From NCBI GenBank assembly GCA_004299555.1, contig SCQU01000002.1:34051-98050 (forward strand): a stretch of 64,000 nucleotides of DNA, in the 5' to 3' direction. The notes beneath the pieces were generated by a model, which worked only from the letters and a program-made list of their open reading frames with translations, was not told the origin of the DNA and did not search any database. Position 1 is the stretch's first letter. Every line of letters begins with the position of its first letter. Shown piece by piece: positions 54,712-63,700 of this stretch. This DNA is from Rhodanobacteraceae bacterium. Its GTDB lineage: Bacteria; Pseudomonadota; Gammaproteobacteria; Xanthomonadales; Rhodanobacteraceae. Made by a program: the position numbers and the translations under genes.

Positions 54712-55269
54712 TCACGCCAATGGTGGTTCGGGCACGCGGCGCTGCGCCCCCGGTGCCAACCCGTCCAGGGCCAGGCCAGCCGTCTGCGTGCGCACCAGGC
54801 GCAGCGTTGGCAGCCCAACGGCCGCGGTCATCCGGCGCACCTGGCGGTTGCGGCCTTCGGTGATGACAAGTTCGAGCCATGCATCCGGGACGGTCTTGCG
54901 AAACCGTACCGGAGGTTCGCGCGGCCATAGCCACGCCGGCGGCGCATCCAGTGTCCGCACGCGCGCGGGACGCGTCACGCCGTCGCGCAGTTCCACGCCG
55001 CTGCGCAGACGCGCCAGCGCGCTGGCAGTTGGCACGCCTTCCACCTGCACCAGATAGGTCTTCGGGCGCTTGCAGCGGGGATCGGTGAGGCGGTGTGCAA
55101 GCGCGCCGTCGGCGGTCAGGAGCAGCAGGCCCTCGCTGTCAAAATCCAGCCGGCCGGCCGGGTAGACCCTGGGCGGAAAGCCGAACTCGGCCAGCGTGCG
55201 GCGCGGCGTCGCGCTGCGGTCGGTGAACTGGCACAAGACGTTGAACGGTTTGTTGAAGGCAATCAGCAT
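54712..55269 (-). CDS. rluE: RsuA/RluE-family pseudouridine synthase
   Basis: This 185-residue enzyme lacks the S4 domain and has the catalytic GRLDFDSEGLLLLT (Asp) motif, KTYLVQVEG, and EGRNRQVRRMTAAVGLP, the pattern of the small RluE type that modifies U2457 of 23S rRNA. It should act on 23S rRNA, although the RNA site is inferred. ATG 55269 gives the usual MLIAFNKPFNVLCQF start. Confidence 0.88.
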   Translation of the reverse strand: MLIAFNKPFNVLCQFTDRSATPRRTLAEFGFPPRVYPAGRLDFDSEGLLLLTADGALAHRLTDPRCKRPKTYLVQVEGVPTASALARLRSGVELRDGVTRPARVRTLDAPPAWLWPREPPVRFRKTVPDAWLELVITEGRNRQVRRMTAAVGLPTLRLVRTQTAGLALDGLAPGAQRRVPEPPLA

Positions 55270-55369
55270 GTGCGGGATTTTACGGGACGCGGCAAAGGCC
55301 GATGCCGCCGCCCGGGCTGCCCGTGTAAAGTGCGCTTGACACGCCCAGCCTGGAACCAACTACCGGCGC

Positions 55370-55570
55370 ATGCAAAACCGGATACGCCAATTGCGGGAAG
55401 CGCGCGGCTGGTCGCAGGCCGGACTGGCCGATCGCCTGGACGTGTCGCGGCAAACGGTGAACGCGATCGAGAACGGCAAGCGCGATCCCAGCCTGCCGTT
55501 GGCGTTCAAACTGGGGAAAGTGTTCCGGCGACGCATCGAAGCGATGTTCGATCCCGATGAGGCACGTTGA
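55370..55570 (+). CDS. Small XRE-family transcriptional regulator
   Basis: This 66-residue protein is almost all HTH: RIRQLREARGWSQAGLADRLDVSRQTVNAIENG, like YozG-type or other Cro/C1 regulators. Its stop is immediately followed by the ATG of the hydrolase gene, so it begins a four-gene set with hydrolase, NatA and NatB and probably controls it. Confidence 0.9.
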   Translation: MQNRIRQLREARGWSQAGLADRLDVSRQTVNAIENGKRDPSLPLAFKLGKVFRRRIEAMFDPDEAR

Positions 55571-57163
55571 ATGAAGATGAATGCGCGCATGATCGTGCGG
55601 GTGGTTGTGGTTGTCGCCGCGATCGGCTATTTCAGTTGGCAGACGTGGGGCAGGCAACATCCGCAGCCGCATGCGCAGGTCGTCACCGGTACAGCCGGCA
55701 CGACTCCCGTCAGGCCAGCCAAGCCGGTCAAGCCCGCGCCGCCGGCGACGTTGCGCATGGGCCGGCTCACGTTGACCGCGTGCGCGTTGCAGCAACCCGG
55801 TTCGGCGGTGACCACGCCGGCGTACTGCACGGTGTTCCGGGTGCCGGAGAATCGCGCAGACCCCGAGGCGCGCACGATCGAGTTGAAACTCGCCATCGTG
55901 AAGTCTGATTCCGAGGTGCCGGACCAGGATCTGGTGGTGTATCTCGCGGGTGGTCCCGGGCAGTCGGCGATCCAGTCCTACCCCGAGCTTGCGCCTGCCT
56001 TTGCGCCGCTCCTGAAGCGCCACGACGTGCTGTTGCTTGACCAGCGCGGCACCGGTGGCTCACATCCACTCGACTGTCCGACAGCGCAAAAGGCGCTGAG
56101 CCGGTTGACCGGCACCGCAACGTCCGCGCAGCTTGCCGACCAGGTTCGTGCGTGCGCGACCGAGGTCGAAAAAACTGCCGATCCACGCGACTACACCACG
56201 ACCGACGCGGTGGCAGACCTCGATGCGGTGCGGCGCGCACTGGGCGCACCCAGGCTCGATCTGGTCGGGGTTTCCTATGGTACCCGCGTGGCGCAACATT
56301 ATGCGGCGGCGCATCCGGACGCGGTACGCGGCATGGTGCTGGACGGCGTGGTGCCAAATGAACTGGTCCTGGGCGAGACGTTTGCAAGGACCCTGCAGCG
56401 TTCGCTGCAGCTGCAGGCCGCCGCCTGCAGCGCCGCGCCTGCGTGCAAAGGAGCGTTTGGCGACTGGTATGCCACCCTTTACACCTTGTACGCCAGGCTG
56501 AAGGCGCAGCCGCCGCACGCGGCCACGTTCGCCGATCCGCGCAGCTTCAAACCCGTCACCGAAACGCTCGACGCCGACACCCTGGCCGGCGTGGTGCGGA
56601 TGTTTTCCTACAGCACGGCGACCGCGGCGTTGCTGCCATTGGCGGTCACCGAGGCCACGCACGGCAACGACGCGCCGCTGCTCGGGCAGTCCAGAATCCT
56701 GAGCGCTGATTTGTCGCAATCGGTGCAGGGCGGCATGCAGCTGTCGGTGATTTGCACCGAGGACGCGCCGTTGTTGACGCCCCGTCCGCAGGATGCGGGT
56801 CTGCTGCTGGGTGGCAACTTCATCCAGGATCTCGCCGCCGAATGCGGTGCGTGGCCGCACGGGCCCATGCCGGCCGGGTTTCATGCGCCGTTCCAAGCGT
56901 CGATCCCGACCTTGCTGGTTTCCGGCGAACGCGATCCGGTAACGCCGCCCGCGTTCGCTGCCCAAGTGCTGAAAGGCCTGTCCGACGGGCGTTCACTGGT
57001 GGTCAAGGGGCTTGGCCACGCCGAGGCCATCAATGCCGGGTGCATGCCGCGGCTGGTCGCTCGCTTCATCGACAAGCTGCAGCCGAAAACGCTCGATGCC
57101 CAGTGCCTCAAGCGCCTCGGCCCGCTTCCTGCATTCGTCACCTTCAACGGAGCGGCGCCATGA
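55571..57163 (+). CDS. Secreted alpha/beta hydrolase (tripeptidyl aminopeptidase-like)
   Basis: This 530-residue protein has an N-terminal signal or membrane anchor (residues about 7-22) and the alpha/beta hydrolase triad. The nucleophile is in GVSYGTRVAQ, the acid in SGERDPVTPP and the base in GLGHAEAI. Domain order and the DQRGTGGSHPLDCP segment match the S33/TAP-like peptidase group. It should cleave peptides or esters in the envelope, and the substrate is unknown. Its stop overlaps the natA-like start (ATGA). Confidence 0.85.
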   Translation: MKMNARMIVRVVVVVAAIGYFSWQTWGRQHPQPHAQVVTGTAGTTPVRPAKPVKPAPPATLRMGRLTLTACALQQPGSAVTTPAYCTVFRVPENRADPEARTIELKLAIVKSDSEVPDQDLVVYLAGGPGQSAIQSYPELAPAFAPLLKRHDVLLLDQRGTGGSHPLDCPTAQKALSRLTGTATSAQLADQVRACATEVEKTADPRDYTTTDAVADLDAVRRALGAPRLDLVGVSYGTRVAQHYAAAHPDAVRGMVLDGVVPNELVLGETFARTLQRSLQLQAAACSAAPACKGAFGDWYATLYTLYARLKAQPPHAATFADPRSFKPVTETLDADTLAGVVRMFSYSTATAALLPLAVTEATHGNDAPLLGQSRILSADLSQSVQGGMQLSVICTEDAPLLTPRPQDAGLLLGGNFIQDLAAECGAWPHGPMPAGFHAPFQASIPTLLVSGERDPVTPPAFAAQVLKGLSDGRSLVVKGLGHAEAINAGCMPRLVARFIDKLQPKTLDAQCLKRLGPLPAFVTFNGAAP

Positions 57164-57894
57164 TCGAAGTGAAGGGTTTGCACAAGGCCTTCGGCGCGGT
57201 GAAGGCCGTCGACGGGGCAACGTTCACGGCGCACGACGGCGAAATCACCGGCCTGCTCGGCCCCAATGGCGCCGGCAAGACCACCACGTTGAGGATGCTG
57301 TACACCTTGATGCAGCCCGACGCCGGGCAGGTGCTGGTGGACGGCATCGACGCGGCCGTCGATCCGCTGGCGGTGCGGCGGCGGCTTGGCGTGTTGCCCG
57401 ATGCACGCGGCTTGTACAAGCGCCTGACGGCGCGCGAGAACATCGACTACTTTGCGCATCTGCACGGGCTCGATGGCGCGTTGTTGCGCGCGCGCCGCAC
57501 GCAGCTGGCCGACGCGCTGGACATGCATGACATCCTCGATCGCCGCACCGAAGGCTTCTCCCAGGGGCAGCGGGTCAAGACCGCCATCGCGCGCGCGCTC
57601 GTACACGACCCCCGCAACGTGATCCTCGATGAACCCACCAACGGCCTCGACGTGATGGCTACGCGTGGCCTGCGTACGTTCATCCGCAACCTGAAGGCCG
57701 AAGGGCGCTGCGTGCTCTTTTCCAGCCACATCATGCAGGAGGTGGCGCTGCTGTGTGACCGCATCGTGGTGATCGCGGCGGGCCGCGTGGTGGCCGATGA
57801 AACGCCCGACGCGCTGCGCGGGCAAACCGGGGCGGCCAACCTTGAGGATGCGTTCGTCAAGCTGATCGGCAGCGAAGAAGGACTGGCCGCATGA
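57160..57894 (+). CDS. natA: ABC transporter ATPase, NatA-like
   Basis: This 244-residue ATPase has GPNGAGKT (Walker A), a signature FSQGQR that departs from LSGGQ as in NatA-type exporters, VILDEPTNGLD (Walker B) and SSHIMQE. With NatB it should form an exporter. Na+ export is known for Bacillus NatAB but is not established here. It is translationally coupled to the hydrolase, and its stop overlaps the ATG of a 16-codon frame that leads into natB. Confidence 0.9.
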   Translation: MIEVKGLHKAFGAVKAVDGATFTAHDGEITGLLGPNGAGKTTTLRMLYTLMQPDAGQVLVDGIDAAVDPLAVRRRLGVLPDARGLYKRLTARENIDYFAHLHGLDGALLRARRTQLADALDMHDILDRRTEGFSQGQRVKTAIARALVHDPRNVILDEPTNGLDVMATRGLRTFIRNLKAEGRCVLFSSHIMQEVALLCDRIVVIAAGRVVADETPDALRGQTGAANLEDAFVKLIGSEEGLAA

Positions 57895-57937
57895 AAGCGC
57901 CCAGTCTGGAACCGTTTCTTGCGCCGGGGAGCGCCGC

Positions 57938-59113
57938 ATGAACGCACTGCTGACCGTGTGGTGGAAGGAAGTCCGCGAGAACCTGCGCGACAAGCGCACC
58001 GTGCTGAGCGCGCTGGTCTACGCGCCATTGATCGGCCCGGTGCTGTTCGTGGTCATGCTGAACGTGATGGTCGGCCAGCAGATGAAGCATGCCGAAGGGC
58101 CGCTGAAGGTGCCGGTGATCGGCGCGCAATACGCGCCCAACCTGATCGCGGCGCTGCGCCAGCAGGGCCTGGTGCCCGAGCCGCCGCTGTCCGATCCGGA
58201 CCGGGCGGTGCGTGAGCGCGATGCCGATGTGGTGCTGCGCATTCCAGCCGCTTACCGCAACGCGTGGACCCGGGGCGAACCGGCGCAGGTCGAGGTGATC
58301 TACGACGCGTCGCAGCAGGGCGCGGGTTCGTCGGTCAGCCGCGTGATCGCGATGCTGCAGCATTACGGGCGCGAGCAGGGCACCTTGCGCCTGTTGGCCC
58401 GTGGCCTCGCGCCCAGCGTCGGTACGCCGCTCGTCGTGAGCCGGCGCGACCAGTCGACGCCGCAATCGCGGGCGGGCACGCTGCTCGGCATCGTGCCGTA
58501 CTTCTTCGTGCTCGCGGTCTACATCGGCGGCATGTACCTCGCGATTGACCTCACCGCCGGTGAACGCGAACGCCAATCGCTGGAACCCCTGTTCGCCAAC
58601 CCGGTGGCGCGTTGGCGCATCCTCGCCGGCAAGCTGGGTGCGATCTGTTCGTTCTCGCTGGCGAGCCTGGCGCTGACCGCGGTGGCGTTCGTGGTGGCAA
58701 GCCTGTTCCTGCCAGCCGAGAAGCTTGGGATGGCGTTCAACCTCGGCCTGGCCTTCGTGGCCGGTGCGATGCTGCTGGAGCTGCCGCTGGTCGCTGTGTT
58801 CGCGGTACTGGAAACCCTGGTTTCCGCCTTCGCCAAGAGTTACCGCGAGGCGCAGACCTACCTTGGCCTGTTGATGTTGATTCCGATCCTGCCTTCGCTC
58901 CTGATGAGCCTGTTGCCGGTGAAGCCCGCGCACTGGATGTATGCGGTGCCGCTGCTCGGCCAGCAGATCGGCATCAGCGACCTGTTGCGCGGCGGGACGG
59001 TGCGCGCAGGTGACATTGCGCTCGCCCTGGTGTGCGGGTTTGCGTTCGCCGCCGTTCTCGGTGTCATCACGGCCTGGGTGTACCGTTCGGAACGGCTCGC
59101 GATTTCGGCCTGA
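57938..59113 (+). CDS. natB: ABC-2 type permease, NatB-like
   Basis: This 391-residue membrane protein has a long N-terminal periplasmic region after one membrane segment (about residues 20-42), followed by six more helices in the C-terminal half. Typical sequences are WWKEVRENLRDKRTVLSALVY and YREAQTYLGLLMLIPILPSL. It pairs with the NatA-type ATPase. Exported substrate unknown. The gene ends near the sRNA terminator, which lies on the opposite strand. Confidence 0.88.
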   Translation: MNALLTVWWKEVRENLRDKRTVLSALVYAPLIGPVLFVVMLNVMVGQQMKHAEGPLKVPVIGAQYAPNLIAALRQQGLVPEPPLSDPDRAVRERDADVVLRIPAAYRNAWTRGEPAQVEVIYDASQQGAGSSVSRVIAMLQHYGREQGTLRLLARGLAPSVGTPLVVSRRDQSTPQSRAGTLLGIVPYFFVLAVYIGGMYLAIDLTAGERERQSLEPLFANPVARWRILAGKLGAICSFSLASLALTAVAFVVASLFLPAEKLGMAFNLGLAFVAGAMLLELPLVAVFAVLETLVSAFAKSYREAQTYLGLLMLIPILPSLLMSLLPVKPAHWMYAVPLLGQQIGISDLLRGGTVRAGDIALALVCGFAFAAVLGVITAWVYRSERLAISA

Positions 59114-59150
59114 TGCTGCGCGGGCAGCCAGGCGCGACTTCGCCGGCCCC

Positions 59151-59272
59151 AAAATAAAATGCCCCGAGAGCCAGGGGGAGCTCTCGGGGCGGGCGGAGCC
59201 AAACCTGGGGAGGGGTTCGACTCCGGGGGTTCGCTCAGGGAGGTGAGTGAACCGGGACGCCGTTGCGTGCGT
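59151..59272 (-). ncRNA. C-rich small RNA next to polA (sX13/Spot 42-like)
   Basis: A probable RNA gene of about 120 bases lies between polA and the natB-like gene. Three stem-loops occur in order. The first (59228-59253) has a 10-bp stem and loop CCUCCC, the second (59195-59224) has loop CCUCCCC, and a perfect 10-bp terminator (59161-59190) has loop CUCCCCCUGG, followed by the run ATTTTATTTT. A promoter fits upstream. C-rich loops match Xanthomonas sX13, and the place beside polA matches Spot 42 of enterics and ErsA of Pseudomonas, as I recall them. It should pair with G-rich leaders of mRNAs. Confidence 0.8.
59161..59190 (-). terminator. Intrinsic terminator of the small RNA
   Basis: GCCCCGAGAG and CTCTCGGGGC form a perfect 10-bp stem with a 10-base loop. 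On the minus strand it is followed by ATTTTATTTT, a clear rho-independent terminator. It would end the small RNA. Confidence 0.9.
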
Positions 59273-59279
59273 CCGAAAC

Positions 59280-59309
59280 CTTAGATGGGGTCGGTGCCCC
59301 GAAGTTCAA
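59280..59309 (-). promoter_or_regulatory. Candidate promoter of the small RNA
   Basis: On the minus strand TTGAAC (59304-59309) lies 18 bases before TCTAAG (59280-59285), 5/6 and 4/6 matches to -35 and -10. The predicted start near 59272 gives an RNA of about 120 bases up to the terminator. Confidence 0.45.
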
Positions 59310-59497
59310 ACTCTTTCCGAAAAGAATCCAAAAGAATTTAGGCATCGTTCACGCAGCGGTCCGTGCATGACTTTAGTCATGGTTTGGCCGTCCAAATGCT
59401 GGCGCGGTTATGGCTTTTTGCGGGCACGAACGTGATGCCCGTCGCGATTCGGTGCAAGCGTTACAGAAACGTTGCGTTGCAGCGCCCGCCAACCGGC

Positions 59498-62302
59498 TCA
59501 GTGGGCCTCGTCCCAGTTGGCGCCGGTGCCAATTCCGACCAGCAGTGGCACGCTGAGTTCCGCCGCGCCCTGCATCCGCGCGCGCACGCCCTCGCGCACC
59601 GCATCGACGGCGTTGGTGCGGACTTCAAACACCAGTTCATCGTGGACCTGCATCAGCATGTGGGCGTCGTCGTCACGTTCATGCAACAACCAGGCGTCGA
59701 CCGCGATCATCGCGCGCTTGATGATGTCGGCGGCGGTGCCTTGCATGGGCGCGTTGATCGCGGCGCGTTCGGCCCCCGCGCGTTGCGACGCGCTGCGCGC
59801 GTGGATGGCCTCGAGGTACAAACGCCGGCCAAACAACGTTTCCACATAACCATCACGCTTGGCCTGTTCGCGCGTTGCGTCCATGTAGTCCTTGACGCCG
59901 GGATAATGTTCAAAGTAGTGCTGGACGTGCTCGGCCGCCTCACTGCGCGGAATGCCCAGCCGTTGCGCAAGTCCGTGCGCACTCATGCCGTACATCAGCC
60001 CGAAATTGATCATCTTGGCGATGCGCCGCTGGGTGGACGTGACCTCACCGATCGCGACCCCGAAGACCTCGGCCGCCGTGGCGCGGTGGACGTCCTCGCC
60101 GTGGTGAAACGCACGGTTCAACCCCGGGTCACCCGACAGGTGCGCCATGATGCGCAGTTCGACCTGGGAATAGTCGGCGGCCATGACGCACCAGCCCGCA
60201 GGTGCGATGAACGCCTCGCGGATGCGGCGGCCCTCCTCGGTGCGTACCGGAATGTTCTGCAGGTTGGGATCGGTCGAGGACAGGCGCCCGGTCGCAACCG
60301 CCGCCTGGTGGTAGCTTGTGTGCACGCGGCCGCTGCGTGGATTGACCATTTCGGGCAGCTTGTCGGTGTAGGTCGAGCGCAGCTTGGCGCAGCGGCGGTA
60401 ATCGAGGATCAGGCGCGGCAGTTCGTGCTGGTCGGCGATCGTTTCCAGCGCCTCCTCGTTGGTGGACGGCTGGCCCGTGGGGGTCTTCAGCCTGACCGGC
60501 AGGCCCAGTTCGTCAAACAGCAATTCGCGCAGCTGCTTGGTCGAATCGACATTGAATTCACGCCCGGCCAGCGCGTGCATTTGCGCCTGCAGCGCAAGCA
60601 TCTCCTTGCCAAGCTGCTGGCTCTGCCGGCGCAGCGTATCGACGTCGATCAGTACGCCGCGTTGCTCCATCCGCGCCAGCACTGGCACCAGCGGCATCTC
60701 GATGTCGGTGAAAACCCTTTGCAGCGCGGGTTGTTGTGCCAGTTCCGGCCACAGCGCCTGGTGCAACCGCAGGGTGATGTCGGCGTCTTCCGCGGCGTAG
60801 CGGCAGGCGGTATCAAGCTCGACCGCGGCAAAGGAAATCTGCTTGGCGCCCTTGCCGGCAACGTCCTCGAAATGCACCGTGTCGTAGTGCAGCCAGCGCT
60901 TGGCCAGCGTGTCCATGTCATGGCGGTTGGCGGTCGGATTCAACACGTAGGATTCCAGCATCGTGTCAAACGCGATGCCTTGCACGTTGATCGCGTAGTG
61001 GGACAGCACGTTGCAGTCGTACTTGGCGTGCTGGCCGACCTTGCGGCAAGCGGGATCTTCCAGCAGCGGCCGGAGCGCGGCGAGCACCGCGCCGCGGTCC
61101 AGCTGCGCGGGTACGCCGGGGTAGGTATGTCCGACCGGGATGTAGCACGCCGTACCGGCCTCAACCGCAAACGACAGACCGACGAGGTCGGCCTGCATGG
61201 GATCCAGCGCGGTGGTTTCGGTGTCGAAGGCGACGAGGCCGGCGCGGCGCAGGCGCGTGATCCACGCGGTCAGTTGTTTGGGGGTGGTGACGAGCTCGTA
61301 GGCGCCTGGCTGCGCGGGCCCGGCGCGGACGGCGAAAGGCACGTCGGGCGCGCGGGGTGGCTGTTGTTCGCCGTTTGGATGCGGGCTGGCATCCAACGTT
61401 GCCGGCGTGTCGCCCCGTGCGGCGGCCGGCGGCGCAGGCGGGTTCGGCGCGGGCGCTGGGGCTGCATCGAGGTGCTTCAGCCCCTGCCGGAACTCGTAAC
61501 GGGTATAGAGCCGGCGCAGCGTGTCAGTGTCGCGCGGACGCAAGATGAGATCGCGGGGCCCTTCGTCCAATGCGACGTCCAGCTTGATGGTGGCGAGCTG
61601 CCGCGACAGCGGCAGCTGCGGCAAGGCCGCGCGCAGGTTTTCACCGATCTTGCCCTTGATCTCGCTGGCGTGTGCGATGACCCCGTCCAGCGAGCCGTAC
61701 TCGTTCAGCCATTTTGCCGCGGTCTTCGGGCCGCATTTCGGTACACCGGGAATGTTGTCGACGGCATCACCCATGAGCGCGAGGTAATCGACGATGCGTT
61801 CGGGCGGCACACCGAATTTGTCGATCACGCCGGCCCGGCCGATGCGCGTGTGCGACATGGTGTTGACCAGAATGACCTTGGGACCAACGAGCTGGGCAAA
61901 GTCCTTGTCGCCGGTGGAGACCTCGACTTCGATCCCGTCCGCGGCCGCTTGCGTGGCCAGCGTGCCGATCACGTCGTCGGCTTCGACGCCATCCACCCGC
62001 AGGATCGGAAACCCCAGCGCCGCCACGGCTTCCAGCAGCGGGCCGACCTGGGCCCGCAGTTCGTCGGGCATCGGTGGCCGGTTGGCCTTGTACTCGGGGT
62101 ACAGGTCGTTGCGGAACGAGCGCCGGTGGGCGTCGATCACGAAGGCGGTGAAATCCGGGCGCTCGGCGACGATCGCGTGCAGCATGTTGATGACGCCGAG
62201 CAGCGCACCGGTGGGCTCGCCAGCGGCGTTGGTGAGCGGCGGCAGCGCGTGGAAAGCCCGGTACAGGTAGCTGGAACCGTCGATGAGGGTAAGTTTTGCC
62301 AT
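59498..62302 (-). CDS. polA: DNA polymerase I
   Basis: This 934-residue repair polymerase has all three domains: the 5'-3' exonuclease (LIDGSSYLYRAFHALPPL start, DDVIGTLA), the 3'-5' exonuclease (AFDTETTALD, intact Exo I acidic pair), and the polymerase (DYSQVELRIMAHLSGD palm motif A, MQVHDELVFEV motif C). An Ala/Pro-rich linker between the exonuclease domains (around residues 290-345) is longer than in E. coli. ATG 62302 is the family start. It is followed by the small RNA gene on the same strand. Confidence 0.97.
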   Translation of the reverse strand: MAKLTLIDGSSYLYRAFHALPPLTNAAGEPTGALLGVINMLHAIVAERPDFTAFVIDAHRRSFRNDLYPEYKANRPPMPDELRAQVGPLLEAVAALGFPILRVDGVEADDVIGTLATQAAADGIEVEVSTGDKDFAQLVGPKVILVNTMSHTRIGRAGVIDKFGVPPERIVDYLALMGDAVDNIPGVPKCGPKTAAKWLNEYGSLDGVIAHASEIKGKIGENLRAALPQLPLSRQLATIKLDVALDEGPRDLILRPRDTDTLRRLYTRYEFRQGLKHLDAAPAPAPNPPAPPAAARGDTPATLDASPHPNGEQQPPRAPDVPFAVRAGPAQPGAYELVTTPKQLTAWITRLRRAGLVAFDTETTALDPMQADLVGLSFAVEAGTACYIPVGHTYPGVPAQLDRGAVLAALRPLLEDPACRKVGQHAKYDCNVLSHYAINVQGIAFDTMLESYVLNPTANRHDMDTLAKRWLHYDTVHFEDVAGKGAKQISFAAVELDTACRYAAEDADITLRLHQALWPELAQQPALQRVFTDIEMPLVPVLARMEQRGVLIDVDTLRRQSQQLGKEMLALQAQMHALAGREFNVDSTKQLRELLFDELGLPVRLKTPTGQPSTNEEALETIADQHELPRLILDYRRCAKLRSTYTDKLPEMVNPRSGRVHTSYHQAAVATGRLSSTDPNLQNIPVRTEEGRRIREAFIAPAGWCVMAADYSQVELRIMAHLSGDPGLNRAFHHGEDVHRATAAEVFGVAIGEVTSTQRRIAKMINFGLMYGMSAHGLAQRLGIPRSEAAEHVQHYFEHYPGVKDYMDATREQAKRDGYVETLFGRRLYLEAIHARSASQRAGAERAAINAPMQGTAADIIKRAMIAVDAWLLHERDDDAHMLMQVHDELVFEVRTNAVDAVREGVRARMQGAAELSVPLLVGIGTGANWDEAH

Positions 62303-62381
62303 GCCGTGATTGTCGCACGCACGTTGCCGGCCCGCGCCGCGTGTATGCTGGCGTGGCGGGTCACCGTTCGGGAGATGCAAC

Positions 62382-62861
62382 GTGAAACTACTGATATCGC
62401 TGGTTGCCTGTGCACTGCTGCTGGGCCTGTCCGTCGCGCGCGCGCAGGACGTGTTGGCGGCCGCATCGGCGCCGCCGCCAGCCGGCTCGGCGCTGCCGCC
62501 GCCGGGTATCAATGATCCAGGCGCCAAGCCGCAATCGGTGCCGTTGCCGGACACCGGCATTCCGCCGTCCGTCGCACCGGCTGCGCGTCAGCAGGCCGGT
62601 CACGGCGACAGCACGAACGTGACCACGCAAACCGACGCCGCGGGCGACACCGTCGTGGAATACCGCCGCGGCGGCAAGGTCTACATGGTGCGCATCACAC
62701 CCAAGCACGGTATCACCCAGACCTATTACTACGGCAGCCCCAGCGGCAGCCTGATGCACGATGCGCGGCAGGGCCCGGTGGCCCCGGTGTATTACGACAT
62801 CTACAAGTGGGGCAATCCGCGCAAGGCGCCGCCTGCCAGCGCACCCGCCACCAGTGGCTGA
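62382..62861 (+). CDS. Small secreted DUF2782-like protein
   Basis: This 159-residue protein has a signal peptide (LLISLVACALLLGLSVARAQ) and a Pro-rich stretch. A compact beta domain follows, containing TVVEYRRGGKVYMVRITPKHG and TYYYGSPSGSL, which resembles DUF2782. Relatives lie next to polA in many proteobacteria. Function unknown. The start is GTG 62382, with GGGAG upstream. It diverges from polA. Confidence 0.82.
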   Translation: MKLLISLVACALLLGLSVARAQDVLAAASAPPPAGSALPPPGINDPGAKPQSVPLPDTGIPPSVAPAARQQAGHGDSTNVTTQTDAAGDTVVEYRRGGKVYMVRITPKHGITQTYYYGSPSGSLMHDARQGPVAPVYYDIYKWGNPRKAPPASAPATSG

Positions 62862-62864
62862 GGG

Positions 62865-63578
62865 TCAGCCGTCAAGTTCGGGGTAGTGCCGGAAAATGCC
62901 GTCGTTGTTGAAGGGTGTGCGCCGCGGCGAAGCGACGTACGCGGCGACGTGCGGGCGTGCCGCGACGCGGTCGTGCAACGCCACGCCAAGCGGCAGCGAC
63001 GGTTCAATCTGCTGCATGGCGCGCGGGAACGCAAAGCGCAGCCCTTCCAGCAACTGGAACAGCGACAGGTCGGCGTAGCTTGCCGCATTGCCGGTGAGCC
63101 AGCGGGCGCGCGGCCGCGCGGCCAACACCCGCTCGAAATACCCAAGGTACTTCGGCAACCGTTCGCGGATGAGATGGCGGCTGCGGCGTTTGGCCTCGCG
63201 GCGCTGGTCTTGGTAGTACAAGGAACCCGCGATCGGATGGTGCGTGTCGTGGACTTCGGCCACGAGGTCGCTGATCGTCAGCTGCAGCTGGTGCGCCCAC
63301 AGGCGCCCGGCTTCGCTGCGTGGTGCCAGGCCAAGGCGCGGCCCGAGGAACAGCAGGATGTTCGCGGTCTGCGCAATGGTCTGCCGGCCGGCCTGGAGGC
63401 ACGGTGGAGCGAAGGGCGCGCGCCCGGGCGTCGCGTCGGCCAGCAGGCGCTGCATCCTGGCCATGCCACCGCGACCGCGCGCGACGTCGATGTAGTCGGC
63501 TTGCGCGTCTTCCAGCGCCAGGCGGACAAACTCGCCGCGGCCCTGGATCCCTGGCCAGTAATAAAGCTCGTAGCTCAT
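62865..63578 (-). CDS. Glutathione S-transferase-like protein
   Basis: This 237-residue protein has the N-terminal thioredoxin-like half (SYELYYWPGIQGRGEFVRLALED) and a C-terminal all-helical half with AASYADLSLFQLLEG, which is the GST signature for the helical domain. Detoxification is likely, but the substrate is unknown. ATG 63578 gives the typical start. It converges on the DUF2782-like gene by a three-base gap. Confidence 0.88.
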   Translation of the reverse strand: MSYELYYWPGIQGRGEFVRLALEDAQADYIDVARGRGGMARMQRLLADATPGRAPFAPPCLQAGRQTIAQTANILLFLGPRLGLAPRSEAGRLWAHQLQLTISDLVAEVHDTHHPIAGSLYYQDQRREAKRRSRHLIRERLPKYLGYFERVLAARPRARWLTGNAASYADLSLFQLLEGLRFAFPRAMQQIEPSLPLGVALHDRVAARPHVAAYVASPRRTPFNNDGIFRHYPELDG

Positions 63579-63700
63579 GCCGGCAGCGTAGCAGTCACGC
63601 GCGCTGGACGCTGGCCTGCGATTTGGTTTCCCGCGTCCGGACGCGCGGGATGGTGCGTCAGCTTGAGTGCGGATGGCATCCCCCCGATGCTGCGCATCGA

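Noticed and set aside
59195..59224. GGTTCGACTCC on the plus strand looked like the T-arm of a tRNA.
   Set aside because: No acceptor, D-arm or anticodon arm can be formed around it, and the bases are explained by the second hairpin of the small RNA on the minus strand.
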